Below are positions 40,348-48,881 of a stretch of DNA of 64,000 bases, in pieces (position 1 is the stretch's first letter; each line of letters begins with the position of its first letter). The notes beneath the pieces are model-generated. The model saw nothing but the letters and a program-made list of their open reading frames with translations. It was not told where the DNA came from and ran no database searches. The position numbers were made by a program, and so were the translations under genes. Source of the stretch: Actinomadura graeca (lineage in GTDB: Bacteria > Actinomycetota > Actinomycetes > Streptosporangiales > Streptosporangiaceae). The stretch is taken from positions 3,162,001 to 3,226,000 of the forward strand of contig NZ_CP059572.1 of assembly GCF_019175365.1 (NCBI RefSeq), in the 5' to 3' direction.

Positions 40348-41607
40348 GTGACCAGTGGCAGCGCGACCCCGAGCGGCGCGACCGGCGGCCGGAAGCTCCG
40401 CGTCGCCACGGTGATCACCCGGTTCAACGGCGGCGCGGGGCAGGTGGCGCTGAACGGCGCCCTGTCCCTGCCGGACGACGGCTACGAGCGCGCGATCGTC
40501 ACCGGCGGCGTCGGCATCGACAGCCGCGCCGCGTCCCGCGAGGAGACCGTCCTGTACGGGGACGCGGCGGTCGCGAACGCCGCCGCCGGGGACCTGACGC
40601 CCCGCGCGCACGAGGCCGGGATGGAGATCGTGCAGGTCGGGCCGCTGGTTCCGCAGATCTCACCGCGCGACGACATGGCGGCGCTGCGCACCCTGACCCG
40701 CGTGCTCGCGGAGGGGCGCTACGACGTCGTCCACACCCACAGCGCGAAGGGCGGCGTGATCGGACGCGTCGCCGCCGCCCGGGCGGGCGTGCCGCGCATC
40801 GTCCACACCTGGCACGGGTTCCCGTTCAACGAGTTCCAGTCGTGGGCGCGCCGCCGCGCCTACATCCGCCTCGAACATCTCGCCGCGAAGCACACCGACG
40901 CGTTCCTCGCGATCGGGTCGGAGACGGTCACGACCGCGCTGCGGCTCGGCCTGGCGACGCCGGAGCGGATCCGGCTGTCGTGGCCCGCCGTGGACGTCGA
41001 CGCCTACGCCGCCGCCCCCGGGTCCCGCGCCCACGCCCGGCGGCGCCTCGACCTGCCGCTCGGCGTGAAGGTCGTCGGGTCGATCGGGCGGCTCACCTAC
41101 CAGAAGGGCCCGGAGATCTTCGTGAAGGCCCTCGCGCGGCTCCCCGACGACGTGTTCGGGCTGTGGGTCGGCGGCGGGACCATGGCGGGCGAGCTGGAGA
41201 GGCTCACCGCGCGCCTCGGCGTCGGCGAGCGGATGCGCTGGCTCGGCCACCGCGACGACGTCGCCGCCGTGCTCCCGGCGTTCGACGTGATGGCGATGTC
41301 CAGCCGCTGGGAGGGGCTGCCGTGCGTGCTGGTCGAGGCGATCGGCGCGGGCGTCCCGCTGGTCGCGACCGCCGTCCCGTCCAACCAGGACCTGGTGCTC
41401 GCGGGCGAGACGGGGATGCTCGTCCCGCCCGGCGATCCCGCGCCGCTGGCCGGGGCGATCTCCGCGCTGCTGGACGACCCGTCCGGCGCCGCGCGGATGG
41501 CCGCCCGCGCCCGCGCCCGCGTCGGCGACTGGTTCTCCCCCGCCCACCTCGGGACCGTGCTGGACGAGACCTACCGCGGCACGTCCGAGCGGCCGTTCCG
41601 GCGCTGA
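40348..41607 (+). CDS. Family 4 glycosyltransferase
   Basis: About 419 residues with two Rossmann-like halves. The N-terminal half has F-N-G-G-A-G-Q-V and H-T-H-S-A-K-G-G; the C-terminal half has G-S-I-G-R-L-T-Y-Q-K-G and the donor site S-R-W-E-G-L-P-C-V-L-V-E-A (E-x7-E). Retaining GT-B enzymes with this start (T-H-S-A-K) often act on undecaprenyl-linked acceptors. A GTG at 40342 is also possible, but GAGG is better spaced for 40348. Confidence 0.88.
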   Translation: MTSGSATPSGATGGRKLRVATVITRFNGGAGQVALNGALSLPDDGYERAIVTGGVGIDSRAASREETVLYGDAAVANAAAGDLTPRAHEAGMEIVQVGPLVPQISPRDDMAALRTLTRVLAEGRYDVVHTHSAKGGVIGRVAAARAGVPRIVHTWHGFPFNEFQSWARRRAYIRLEHLAAKHTDAFLAIGSETVTTALRLGLATPERIRLSWPAVDVDAYAAAPGSRAHARRRLDLPLGVKVVGSIGRLTYQKGPEIFVKALARLPDDVFGLWVGGGTMAGELERLTARLGVGERMRWLGHRDDVAAVLPAFDVMAMSSRWEGLPCVLVEAIGAGVPLVATAVPSNQDLVLAGETGMLVPPGDPAPLAGAISALLDDPSGAARMAARARARVGDWFSPAHLGTVLDETYRGTSERPFRR

Positions 41608-41623
41608 GGGGACGGAAGGGCCG

Positions 41624-44326
41624 ATGACCGCCACCATCCACGCGCCGCCCGGCGCGGGCACCACACCGGACGCGGCACCCGCCGCGCCCGCGCGGCGCCG
41701 GTGGCGGCTGACCTCCGTGGCGCTCGTCGCGGGCATCGCCTCGCTGCCGATGCTGATGCCCGCCGGGCTGCCGCCCGGCCCCGGCAACACCGGCCTGCCG
41801 GACCTCGTCCTCGTCGGCGTCACCGTCGTGACGCTGCTGTGGGCGGGGTCCGGGCGGCTGCCGCTGCGCTGGCCGTTCCTGATCCCCACCCTCCTGACGA
41901 TCATCGCGGGCGGGATCGCCGCGCTGGTGAACGACGCCGGCGTGCTGACCCTGTTCAAGGACCTGTTCGTCCTGCTGTGGGCGGTGTGCGTCGCCAACCT
42001 CGGCCGCGACCCCGCGCTGCTGCGGCTCGCGCTGCGCGCCTTCGTGTGGATCGGCACGTTCTACGCCGTCGTGATGATCGCCGGATTCGTCCTCGGCATC
42101 GAGGCCCTGTCCGGCAAGCAGATCGACGGCGAACGGGCCATGTTCACCTTCGGGGACGCCAACTACGCGTCCAACTGGTTCATCTGCGTCTTCTTCATCG
42201 CGCGCGCGTCGCGGTTCCCCGAGACGGCCTGGAGGCGGTACGCGGTCTGCGGGATCCTCCTCGCCGCCGAGGTCCTGACGGGCTCCAACGGCGGCGCGCT
42301 GGCGCTCTGCGCCGCGCTGCTGCTCGGCTTCCTGTTCCGCCTCTTCCGCGAGGGCCGCGCCCACCACGCGATCGCCGCCGGGACCCTCGCGCTGTTCGTC
42401 GGCGGCGGCGGCATCGCCGTCCTCAGCCAGATCGACATCCAGCCCTACCTCGACAGGGCCAGCCAGGCGTCCCCCATCCTCCGCGACTCCATCGGCCGGA
42501 CGACCGGGGAGAGCACCAGCTCGCGCAGCACCGTCCTCGCCACGACCGTCCAGATGATCGAGGACCAGACGCACCCCTGGGGCATCGGCGCCGGCCAGAC
42601 CGAGTCGCAGATGCGGATCCGGCAGGAGACCTACGTCCGCGAGGCGCACAACGACTACATCGCCTCGGTGCTGGAACGCGGCCTCCTGGGCGGGATCGCG
42701 CTGATCGTCCTGGTCTTCATGCTGCTGCTCAAATGCGTGCGGATCGCCCGGCGCGACGCGCTGACCGGCGACTACGCCCGCCTCGTCCCCCGCCCGGAAC
42801 TGTTCGGCGCGCTGGTGGCCGTCTTCCTCATCTCCGGCCTGTTCTACGAGACCCTGCACTACCGCCACGGCTGGGCCTTCTTCGGCCTGATAGCCGCCCT
42901 GGACCTCTACGGCCGCCGAAGCCCGGCAGGCCAGATCCCAAAAAGATCGATCTGGCCGACCCACCCGCCGCGATCGCGTGCGAAGCCAGGTTCGAGCCCG
43001 CGAGAACCTGATCGCGAAGCGAGCCCTCCAGGGCGAGATCGGAGCGATGCAGCGATCGCCGCGGTGCCCGTGGAAGGAGGGCCCCCCGGGCCCGACGCCA
43101 AGGGCACTGCAATAAAAATCGCAGGGAATTTGGCGGGGCGGGTGGGGGCGCTGGCGTCGCTCGGGATCGCGACGATCCTGGTCGCGCGGATCGGGGGGCC
43201 GAAGCTGGTCGGCGCGTTCACGCTGGTGCGGATCCTGCCGGGGCTGCTGTGCCAGCTGTCGAACGCGGGGCTGCCCGCGGCGGCGCCGTTCTTCCTCGCC
43301 AAGGACGACTACGACCAGAGCCGGGTGCGGCCGACGCTGGCGTGGCTGACGGTGATCGGCGCGGTCGCCGGGGGGCTGGGCTGGCTCGTGCTCAGCCCGG
43401 CGCTCCACGTGGTGTTCTTCGAATCGTTCGGGGTGTGGATCACGCTCGTCGCCGCCGTCCCGGCGTTCACGCAGGGGTTCGTGTCGGTCGGGAAGGGGCT
43501 CCTCCAGGGGACGGGCGACCAGCACGGCGCCAGCCTGGCGATCGCCGTCGAGGAGTTCGTGTTCCTGCCGATCTACCTGGTGATCCTCACCGGCTGGTAC
43601 GGGCCGGGCGCGCTCATCGCCGGGCTCGTCCTCGCCGACGTCGCCGCGGCGGCGTGGATCGCGCGGCGGCTCGCCGGGCGCGGCTTCTTCGCCGGGTGGG
43701 GGCGGCCCGACCCGCGGCTCGGGCGCACCATCTCCGGGTACGGGCTGCGCGGCTACCTGGGCCAGCTCATCGACCTGCTCCAGCTCCGGTTCGACATGGC
43801 GCTGCTCGGCGCGCTCGCCGGGCCGAAGGTGCTCGGCGTCTACACGGTCGCGAGCAAGTTCGCCGAGCTCGTGCAGCTCCCGGGCCTCGCACTCAACTAC
43901 GTCCTGTACCCCGACTTCGCCAAGGAGGACAGGGCGACCGCCACGCGGCGGACGGCGCGGCTCGTCCTGCCCGCGCTCGGCGTGTCCGTGCTGGCGGCGC
44001 TGCCGCTGGCGCTCGTCGCGGGGACGGCGCTGCCCTGGGTGTTCGGGGACGTGTTCGACGACGCGGTCGTCCCGACCTACATCCGGCTGGCGGGCGTCGT
44101 CACGTTCGGCGTCACCGGGCTCGTCATGGCCTACCTGTACGGCGTCGGGCGGCCCGGCGCCGCGTCCACCGGGCAGGGCATCGGCCTGCTGGTCGTCGTC
44201 GTGCTCGGCGCGGTCCTGATCCCGGCGCACGGCGCGGTCGGCGCCGCCATCGCCACATCGGTCTCCTTCGTCGCCACCACGGTGGCGCTGCTGGTGTGGT
44301 TCCGCCACGTGAGAGAGAAGGGGTGA
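41624..44326 (+). CDS. Fused O-antigen polymerase/ligase-like and flippase-like membrane protein (Wzy-Wzx)
   Basis: One uninterrupted 900-residue frame. Residues 1-430 have about 11 helices and the Wzy/WaaL signature region E-A-H-N-D-Y-I-A-S-V-L-E-R-G-L. Residues about 430-495 form a polar, Pro/Arg-rich linker. Residues 495-900 form a MATE-like flippase of about 12 helices starting I-K-I-A-G-N-L-A-G-R. No stop or frame change separates them. In-frame GTG codons near 43064-43070 could start a separate flippase but have poor ribosome sites. Polymerisation/ligation and export of the repeat unit would then be in one polypeptide. Confidence 0.75.
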   Translation: MTATIHAPPGAGTTPDAAPAAPARRRWRLTSVALVAGIASLPMLMPAGLPPGPGNTGLPDLVLVGVTVVTLLWAGSGRLPLRWPFLIPTLLTIIAGGIAALVNDAGVLTLFKDLFVLLWAVCVANLGRDPALLRLALRAFVWIGTFYAVVMIAGFVLGIEALSGKQIDGERAMFTFGDANYASNWFICVFFIARASRFPETAWRRYAVCGILLAAEVLTGSNGGALALCAALLLGFLFRLFREGRAHHAIAAGTLALFVGGGGIAVLSQIDIQPYLDRASQASPILRDSIGRTTGESTSSRSTVLATTVQMIEDQTHPWGIGAGQTESQMRIRQETYVREAHNDYIASVLERGLLGGIALIVLVFMLLLKCVRIARRDALTGDYARLVPRPELFGALVAVFLISGLFYETLHYRHGWAFFGLIAALDLYGRRSPAGQIPKRSIWPTHPPRSRAKPGSSPREPDREASPPGRDRSDAAIAAVPVEGGPPGPDAKGTAIKIAGNLAGRVGALASLGIATILVARIGGPKLVGAFTLVRILPGLLCQLSNAGLPAAAPFFLAKDDYDQSRVRPTLAWLTVIGAVAGGLGWLVLSPALHVVFFESFGVWITLVAAVPAFTQGFVSVGKGLLQGTGDQHGASLAIAVEEFVFLPIYLVILTGWYGPGALIAGLVLADVAAAAWIARRLAGRGFFAGWGRPDPRLGRTISGYGLRGYLGQLIDLLQLRFDMALLGALAGPKVLGVYTVASKFAELVQLPGLALNYVLYPDFAKEDRATATRRTARLVLPALGVSVLAALPLALVAGTALPWVFGDVFDDAVVPTYIRLAGVVTFGVTGLVMAYLYGVGRPGAASTGQGIGLLVVVVLGAVLIPAHGAVGAAIATSVSFVATTVALLVWFRHVREKG
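42929..42957. repeat. Inverted repeat inside the Wzy-Wzx linker
   Basis: GGCCAGATC (42929-42937) pairs with GATCTGGCC (42949-42957) around an A-rich loop. Together with the low-GC patch at about 43110-43130 it looks like former intergenic DNA now inside a coding frame. Confidence 0.55.
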
Positions 44327-44328
44327 CC

Positions 44329-45051
44329 ATGTCCGAGGACCACACCGGGCTCGCGGAGCGGCCGGTGGACCCGTCCGACGGTGTCGCGCCGTCCGCCGGG
44401 CGGCGGGCGCTGGACGTCGCGGGCGCGCTGGCCGGGCTGCTGCTGCTGAGCGTCCCGCTGCTGCTCCTCTACGGGCTGGTGCGGCTGACCAGCCCGGGGC
44501 CGGGCGTGTTCCGGCAGACCCGGGTGGGCCAGGGCGGGCGGCCGTTCACGATGTACAAGTTCCGGACGATGCGGCAGGGCGTCGGCGGGCTCACCGTCAC
44601 CGCCAACTGCGACCCGCGCCTCACCCGCGTGGGCAAGCTGCTGCGCCGGTGGTCGCTGGACGAGCTGCCGCAGCTGGTGAACGTGCTGCGCGGCCAGATG
44701 ACGCTGGTCGGGCCGCGGCCGGAGACCTACGATCTCGCCGTGCACTACGACGCGCGCTGCCGGTGGATCTTCGATCACCGGCCGGGCCTCACCGGCGTGT
44801 CCGAGGTGCGGTTCCGGGACTTCGACGTCCTCGGGCCCGGCGAGGAGGTGGACCTCGTCAACTACATCGAGCGGATCGTCCCGGCGCGGGTGGCGGTGGA
44901 CGCCGTCTACCTCCGCGAGCCCACGCTCGGCGCGACCGTCCGGGCGCTCGTCGACACCGTCCGGCACATCCTCGGGTTCACGCTCCCGCCGATCGAGGCG
45001 CCGCCGCTCCAGGCGCCGCCCGGGGAGGACGGCGGGCGCCGGGAGGGGTGA
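44329..45051 (+). CDS. Undecaprenyl-phosphate sugar phosphotransferase (initiating transferase)
   Basis: 240 residues of the bacterial sugar transferase family: one membrane segment (about 25-45), then R-Q-T-R-V-G-Q, Y-K-F-R-T-M, L-R-R-W-S-L-D-E-L-P-Q-L-V-N-V and L-V-G-P-R-P. It moves a sugar-1-phosphate onto undecaprenyl phosphate, starting each repeat unit. It lacks the N-terminal four-helix region of WbaP-like proteins, as in PglC-like minimal forms. AAGGGG precedes the ATG. Confidence 0.92.
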   Translation: MSEDHTGLAERPVDPSDGVAPSAGRRALDVAGALAGLLLLSVPLLLLYGLVRLTSPGPGVFRQTRVGQGGRPFTMYKFRTMRQGVGGLTVTANCDPRLTRVGKLLRRWSLDELPQLVNVLRGQMTLVGPRPETYDLAVHYDARCRWIFDHRPGLTGVSEVRFRDFDVLGPGEEVDLVNYIERIVPARVAVDAVYLREPTLGATVRALVDTVRHILGFTLPPIEAPPLQAPPGEDGGRREG

Positions 45052-45064
45052 GCGGAGGGTGGGC

Positions 45065-45982
45065 ATGGGCAGCGTCCGGGTGCGCGTCGCCGCCGTGGTG
45101 GCCGCGTTCGTGCTGGTGGCGGGGTTCCTGCTGGCGGTGCGCGCCCGCTCGTCGGGGGGCTACGAGCCGTACCGGGGGCCGCTCGCGTCGCCGGGCACGC
45201 CCGCCGCGAAGCCAGGCGCGACCCGGCGCGTCGCGCTGAACACCGGGCCCGCCGACTACCCGCGGCTGAAGGCGCTCGGCTATGACCTGGTGGACGTCAA
45301 GCCGGAGGACGCGCTCCTCGCCGGCGTCCCGGCCGGGATGCAGGCGCTGCTGTGGGTCGGCAACTTCACCTGCGGCGACTTCGAGCTGGGCTTCGAGGCG
45401 TTCACGCGGGCGGTGGGGCGGTTCGGCCGCGATCCGCGCGTGTACGGCTGGTACCTGTCGGACGAGCCGAACAGCGGGGAGTGCCCGCGGGTGGCCGGGG
45501 AGATCCGCCGCCGCGCCGACTACATCAGGAGGCACGCCCCCGGGCAGGTGTCGTTCATCTCGCTCACCGACTGGCCGATGGAACCGGTCGCTCCCAGGAA
45601 CGTCGGCGTCGATCTCGTCGGGCTCGACCCCTACCCCTGCAAGGGGTCGGCGCGCGTCCGCGACACATGCAACATCGACGCGATCGACCGGATGGTCCGC
45701 ATGGCGGACGACGCGGGCATCCCGCGCCAAAGGATCGCGCCGGTGTTCCAGACGTTCGGGCAGGGCTGTTCCGAGGGCGACAAGCAGTACTGGCTGCCGA
45801 CCACCGGCCAGCTCCGCGCGATCCTCGCCCGCTGGGACCGGCTCGCGCCGCGTCCGCCGCTGGAGGTCTCCTACTCCTGGGGTCGCCAGAAGGAATGGGC
45901 GTGCCCGTCGCTGTCGGACGCGTCGGGCGGCGCCCATCCCGACCTTCAGAGCGTCATGAAGGCCCGCAATACCCGGCGTTGA
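45065..45982 (+). CDS. Exported TIM-barrel glycosidase-like protein at the end of the polysaccharide operon
   Basis: 305 residues with an N-terminal signal anchor (about 5-27). The mature part reads as a (beta/alpha)8 fragment: Y-D-L-V-D-V-K-P-E-D, then G-W-Y-L-S-D-E-P-N-S-G with acidic residues where glycosidases place the acid/base, and V-G-L-D-P-Y-P-C-K. Several Cys could form disulfides. ATG at 45065 is chosen for GGAGGG five bases upstream. A polysaccharide-processing role is inferred from position. Confidence 0.7.
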   Translation: MGSVRVRVAAVVAAFVLVAGFLLAVRARSSGGYEPYRGPLASPGTPAAKPGATRRVALNTGPADYPRLKALGYDLVDVKPEDALLAGVPAGMQALLWVGNFTCGDFELGFEAFTRAVGRFGRDPRVYGWYLSDEPNSGECPRVAGEIRRRADYIRRHAPGQVSFISLTDWPMEPVAPRNVGVDLVGLDPYPCKGSARVRDTCNIDAIDRMVRMADDAGIPRQRIAPVFQTFGQGCSEGDKQYWLPTTGQLRAILARWDRLAPRPPLEVSYSWGRQKEWACPSLSDASGGAHPDLQSVMKARNTRR

Positions 45983-46003
45983 CGGGTGATCTCGTGTGAA
46001 ATG

Positions 46004-46141
46004 TCAGGTTTTGTCGGCAACCGCCGGTTTCTTATCCGGCAGAGAGAATTCGAGCGACCCCACCTTCAACGCCAGGACTTCCATCAGACCGATCACCAGA
46101 ACGAACGCGACGGCCAGCAGGCCGAGCCTCTTGCGGTTCAC
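46004..46141 (-). CDS. Small single-pass membrane protein (45 residues)
   Basis: From a GTG at 46141: a basic start (N-R-K-R), about 20 hydrophobic residues (L-G-L-L-A-V-A-F-V-L-V-I-G-L-M), then a charged tail with S-L-P-D-K-K-P-A. AAGGGG lies upstream. The positive-inside pattern suggests that the tail is extracytoplasmic. It follows the MBL-Rieske gene by 131 nt on the same strand and may be cotranscribed. It matches no family that I know. Confidence 0.55.
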   Translation of the reverse strand: MNRKRLGLLAVAFVLVIGLMEVLALKVGSLEFSLPDKKPAVADKT

Positions 46142-46272
46142 TCCCCGCGCACCCCTTCAAACCCCCAATAAGCAGGGGAAAAAGTAACACATCACAGCGA
46201 GGAACCCGTGCCGGACACGCGGTGACGAGATGCGTGCCCGGCACGGGCCGGGGTGGAGGCTCCCGGTGGCCT

Positions 46273-47838
46273 CTAGGAGACGCGGCGGCTGGTGAGGTTC
46301 GCGGCGCGGGCGTTCACGCACGCCCCCGTCGCGAGGTCGAAGGCGAAGTTGTGCGCGAGGCAGTGGACCCGCCCGTCCCGGATGACCGCGCCGATGGACA
46401 GGTCCTCGCCCGCGTGCGGGCAGTAGCGGGGGATGTCGTAGCTTCCGCCGCGCCACTCGACGACGATCCGCTCGGTCTCGTCCCGCCCTGTCTCGTACGC
46501 CTCGACGGCCTGGAGCGCCGGGGCGTTGGCGTGCTTGAGCAGGCCGACGAGGTGGTCGTTGTACACGTCGGGGTCGCGGTAGAGGCCGACCCGGAAGGAG
46601 ATGAGCAGGTCCTCCCACGCCATCCTGCCGTCGAGGACGCCCTCCAGCCAGCGTCCCGCGGTGGTGATCCGGTAGTGCGGGCGAGTGCCCGGCAGGGCGT
46701 GCGCGACCGTCAGCCCGTCCGGGGAGAAGTCCACGTCCCAGGACCCGCCGTGGGGACCGGTGATCTCGAACCGGACCACCATGGCGATCTGCCGGAGGAA
46801 GTAGTCGCTCAGGGTCCCGAGGTGCTCGAAGTGCGCGGCGAACCGGTCGAACAGGCCGGGGGCGGGGTCGGGGTTCTCCGCCATCACGTCCGCGATGAAC
46901 GGGGCCCGGTCCTCGGCGTACCGCCTGAGGTACTCCGCCCGTCCGGCGTCGGCGAAGGAGAAGGCGGCCGAGACGGGGTCCCGGACGACCGTGCCCGTGC
47001 CGAGGTCGATGGAGTCGCCGGGCCTGAAGTGGTCCCAGCGCTGCGCCGGCAGGTGCTCGCGCAGCCACGCCGTCGCCATCTCGGGATCGCAGAACGCCCC
47101 GTCCTCCTGGTCGAGGACCCGGTTGAGGTGGGACACCTCCTCGTCCAGGAAGCACGGCGGCCCCGCGAACGGCACCGCCAGCTCCGGCGCCGTCTGCCGG
47201 ACGAGGCGCTGGACGGCCCGGAGTTTGGCGACCCGCTTGTCCATCGAGACCGCGGCCATCTCCTCGGCCGGGTACTCGTAGCAGATCGGATGCCAGGACG
47301 CACCGGCCGTCTGGAGCGCCATCAGGTCCAGCCGCCCTCCCACCAGGTGCTTGGCCCGGCGGGCCTGCGCGGCGGTGAGCCGGGCGTCGTTGCAGTTCAG
47401 GAAACCATGACCGTCGGCGACCATCAGGAAAGCCGCGTCATGGCACATCGGGGAGAGCTCGGGAATCGCGGTGATCCAGGAACCCCGATTGTCGAGTGGG
47501 AATTTCTCCCAGGCCGGCAGCTCGATTACCTGGCGCCCCCCGGCGGCCGCCGCCATGCGTTCCCGGAAGGCCGGACCGGGGTAGCGCGGAATGAGGATCC
47601 TGGTGCGCGCGGGGAGCCGCTCGATGACCCAGGGATCGAAGTGGTCCAGGTGTTCGTGGGACACGGCGACCCAGTCCGCTTCGAGCAGCGCCGCGGTGTC
47701 GAGGTGATCGTTTCTGGGATACTGGTGCCAGGCTCCGAGGAAGGCCCCCGTTGGAGCGAGCCACGGGTCCGCGAGCAGGTGGAACGCCACCGCGTCCACC
47801 GCCACGCCCGCATGCCCGAGAAAAGTGACCGTTGGCAT
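46273..47838 (-). CDS. Metallo-beta-lactamase fold protein fused to a C-terminal Rieske domain
   Basis: 521 residues. The N-terminal domain has the MBL metal motif H61-E-H63-L-D65-H66 and further strands to about 250. A middle region of about 200 residues is unassigned. The C-terminal 55 residues carry the Rieske [2Fe-2S] ligands C473-P-H475 and C493-L-A-H496. CMP-N-acetylneuraminate hydroxylase combines the same two folds in the opposite order, so an oxygenase acting on a sugar nucleotide or similar substrate is conceivable. ATG 47838 is followed by T-V-T-F-L-G-H-A-G, the typical MBL first strand. Confidence 0.82.
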   Translation of the reverse strand: MPTVTFLGHAGVAVDAVAFHLLADPWLAPTGAFLGAWHQYPRNDHLDTAALLEADWVAVSHEHLDHFDPWVIERLPARTRILIPRYPGPAFRERMAAAAGGRQVIELPAWEKFPLDNRGSWITAIPELSPMCHDAAFLMVADGHGFLNCNDARLTAAQARRAKHLVGGRLDLMALQTAGASWHPICYEYPAEEMAAVSMDKRVAKLRAVQRLVRQTAPELAVPFAGPPCFLDEEVSHLNRVLDQEDGAFCDPEMATAWLREHLPAQRWDHFRPGDSIDLGTGTVVRDPVSAAFSFADAGRAEYLRRYAEDRAPFIADVMAENPDPAPGLFDRFAAHFEHLGTLSDYFLRQIAMVVRFEITGPHGGSWDVDFSPDGLTVAHALPGTRPHYRITTAGRWLEGVLDGRMAWEDLLISFRVGLYRDPDVYNDHLVGLLKHANAPALQAVEAYETGRDETERIVVEWRGGSYDIPRYCPHAGEDLSIGAVIRDGRVHCLAHNFAFDLATGACVNARAANLTSRRVS

Positions 47839-48098
47839 GCGTAGACTGTCTCCCCGCGGCCGCGCGCCCGCACCCACCGGAATGCGCAAAGCGGCTACGC
47901 CTTAGGCATGAAAGAAATGGCCTCGCACAGAGGGCCAATCCTTACTTGGACGCCCTGACAAAGGGTAAAGTTTACGGCCCGTTACTTACTGTCCACTTCC
48001 GGTCATACACCGGTATATTGCGGCAGATTATCTGGACACCACCGTCCTGTCGCGCGACCGTCGTGGTGGCGCCGGGCATTACGGACGGGGGACCATTC

Positions 48099-48881
48099 AT
48101 GAACGACCGACGGCCCTCCCCGCACGTGCGCGCGCCGGCCGGCGGTGCCGCGCACGCCCTGTGGCGGCGGAGGCTCCGGCACGACATCCGGCACGAGCTG
48201 GGCACGATCATCATGCTGGCGTCGGCGGTCGCGGTGTCGGAGGACGTCGGGGAGGTGAGCCGGCGGCGCATCGAGCAGCTGCTCGGCGAGACCCGCTGGC
48301 TGGACCATCTGCTGCGGCGGCTCGACGAGGACGACGACGACCAGCCGCTGCCCTCCCCGGAGCGGATCCGCGTGGACGGCCTCACCGAGGAGGTCGTCAC
48401 CGGGATCCGGCTCGCCACCCCCCACGAGATCTGCCTCGACGCGGACGAGGCGTGGGCGCACATGGACCCCGTCGCGCTGTGGCGGGCGCTCCGCAACGTC
48501 CTCGACAACGCCTGCCGCGTCGCCGGAGGCCGGGTGGACGTGCGGGTCGAGGTCGTCCAGGGCTGGGTGGTCATCCAGGTCGACGACGACGGGCCCGGCT
48601 TCGGCGCCGGACGGGACGCGCCGCGCCCGGCCGGACGGGACGCGCCGCACTCCGGCGGACGGGACGCGCCGCGTCACGGGCTGGCCTCGCTGGGCCTCGG
48701 CATCGTCCACGACCTGATCTCCGGGTACGGCGGCAGCCTGGAGATCCGCACCTGCGAGATGGGCGGTGCCCGCGTGCGGATGCTGCTCCCGGCGGCGCCG
48801 CCACCCGAGCCGCTGGCCGCGCCGCTCGCCGCCGAGACGTGTCCGGGACGGGACCGCGACGAGCGGCGGCCGCGTCCATGA
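48099..48881 (+). CDS. Soluble histidine kinase-like protein
   Basis: 260 residues with no membrane segment or sensor domain. An H-box-like R-H-D-I-R-H-E-L-G is followed by an ATPase domain with N-box N-V-L-D-N-A-C, G1 D-D-D-G-P-G-F-G and G2 L-G-L-G-I-V-H-D-L. A 24-nt repeat inserts three 8-residue units (G-R-D-A-P-x-x-x) into the ATP lid between G1 and G2. It receives its signal from another protein or in the cytoplasm. GGGGGA precedes the ATG, and its stop overlaps the response regulator start (ATGA). Confidence 0.75.
   Translation: MNDRRPSPHVRAPAGGAAHALWRRRLRHDIRHELGTIIMLASAVAVSEDVGEVSRRRIEQLLGETRWLDHLLRRLDEDDDDQPLPSPERIRVDGLTEEVVTGIRLATPHEICLDADEAWAHMDPVALWRALRNVLDNACRVAGGRVDVRVEVVQGWVVIQVDDDGPGFGAGRDAPRPAGRDAPHSGGRDAPRHGLASLGLGIVHDLISGYGGSLEIRTCEMGGARVRMLLPAAPPPEPLAAPLAAETCPGRDRDERRPRP
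48609..48680 (+). repeat. Three 24-bp direct repeats inside the kinase gene
   Basis: Units starting at 48609, 48633 and 48657 share GGACGGGACGCGCCGC and encode G-R-D-A-P-plus-three residues. Being a multiple of three, copy changes keep the frame. Confidence 0.8.

Noticed and set aside
41204..44308. Very long minus-strand open frame (1034 codons) opposite the GT4 and Wzy-Wzx genes
   Set aside because: Antisense shadow caused by GC-rich third positions. Its product is low-complexity Arg/Asp/Gly/Pro/His with no domains, while the plus strand has clear membrane and transferase proteins.
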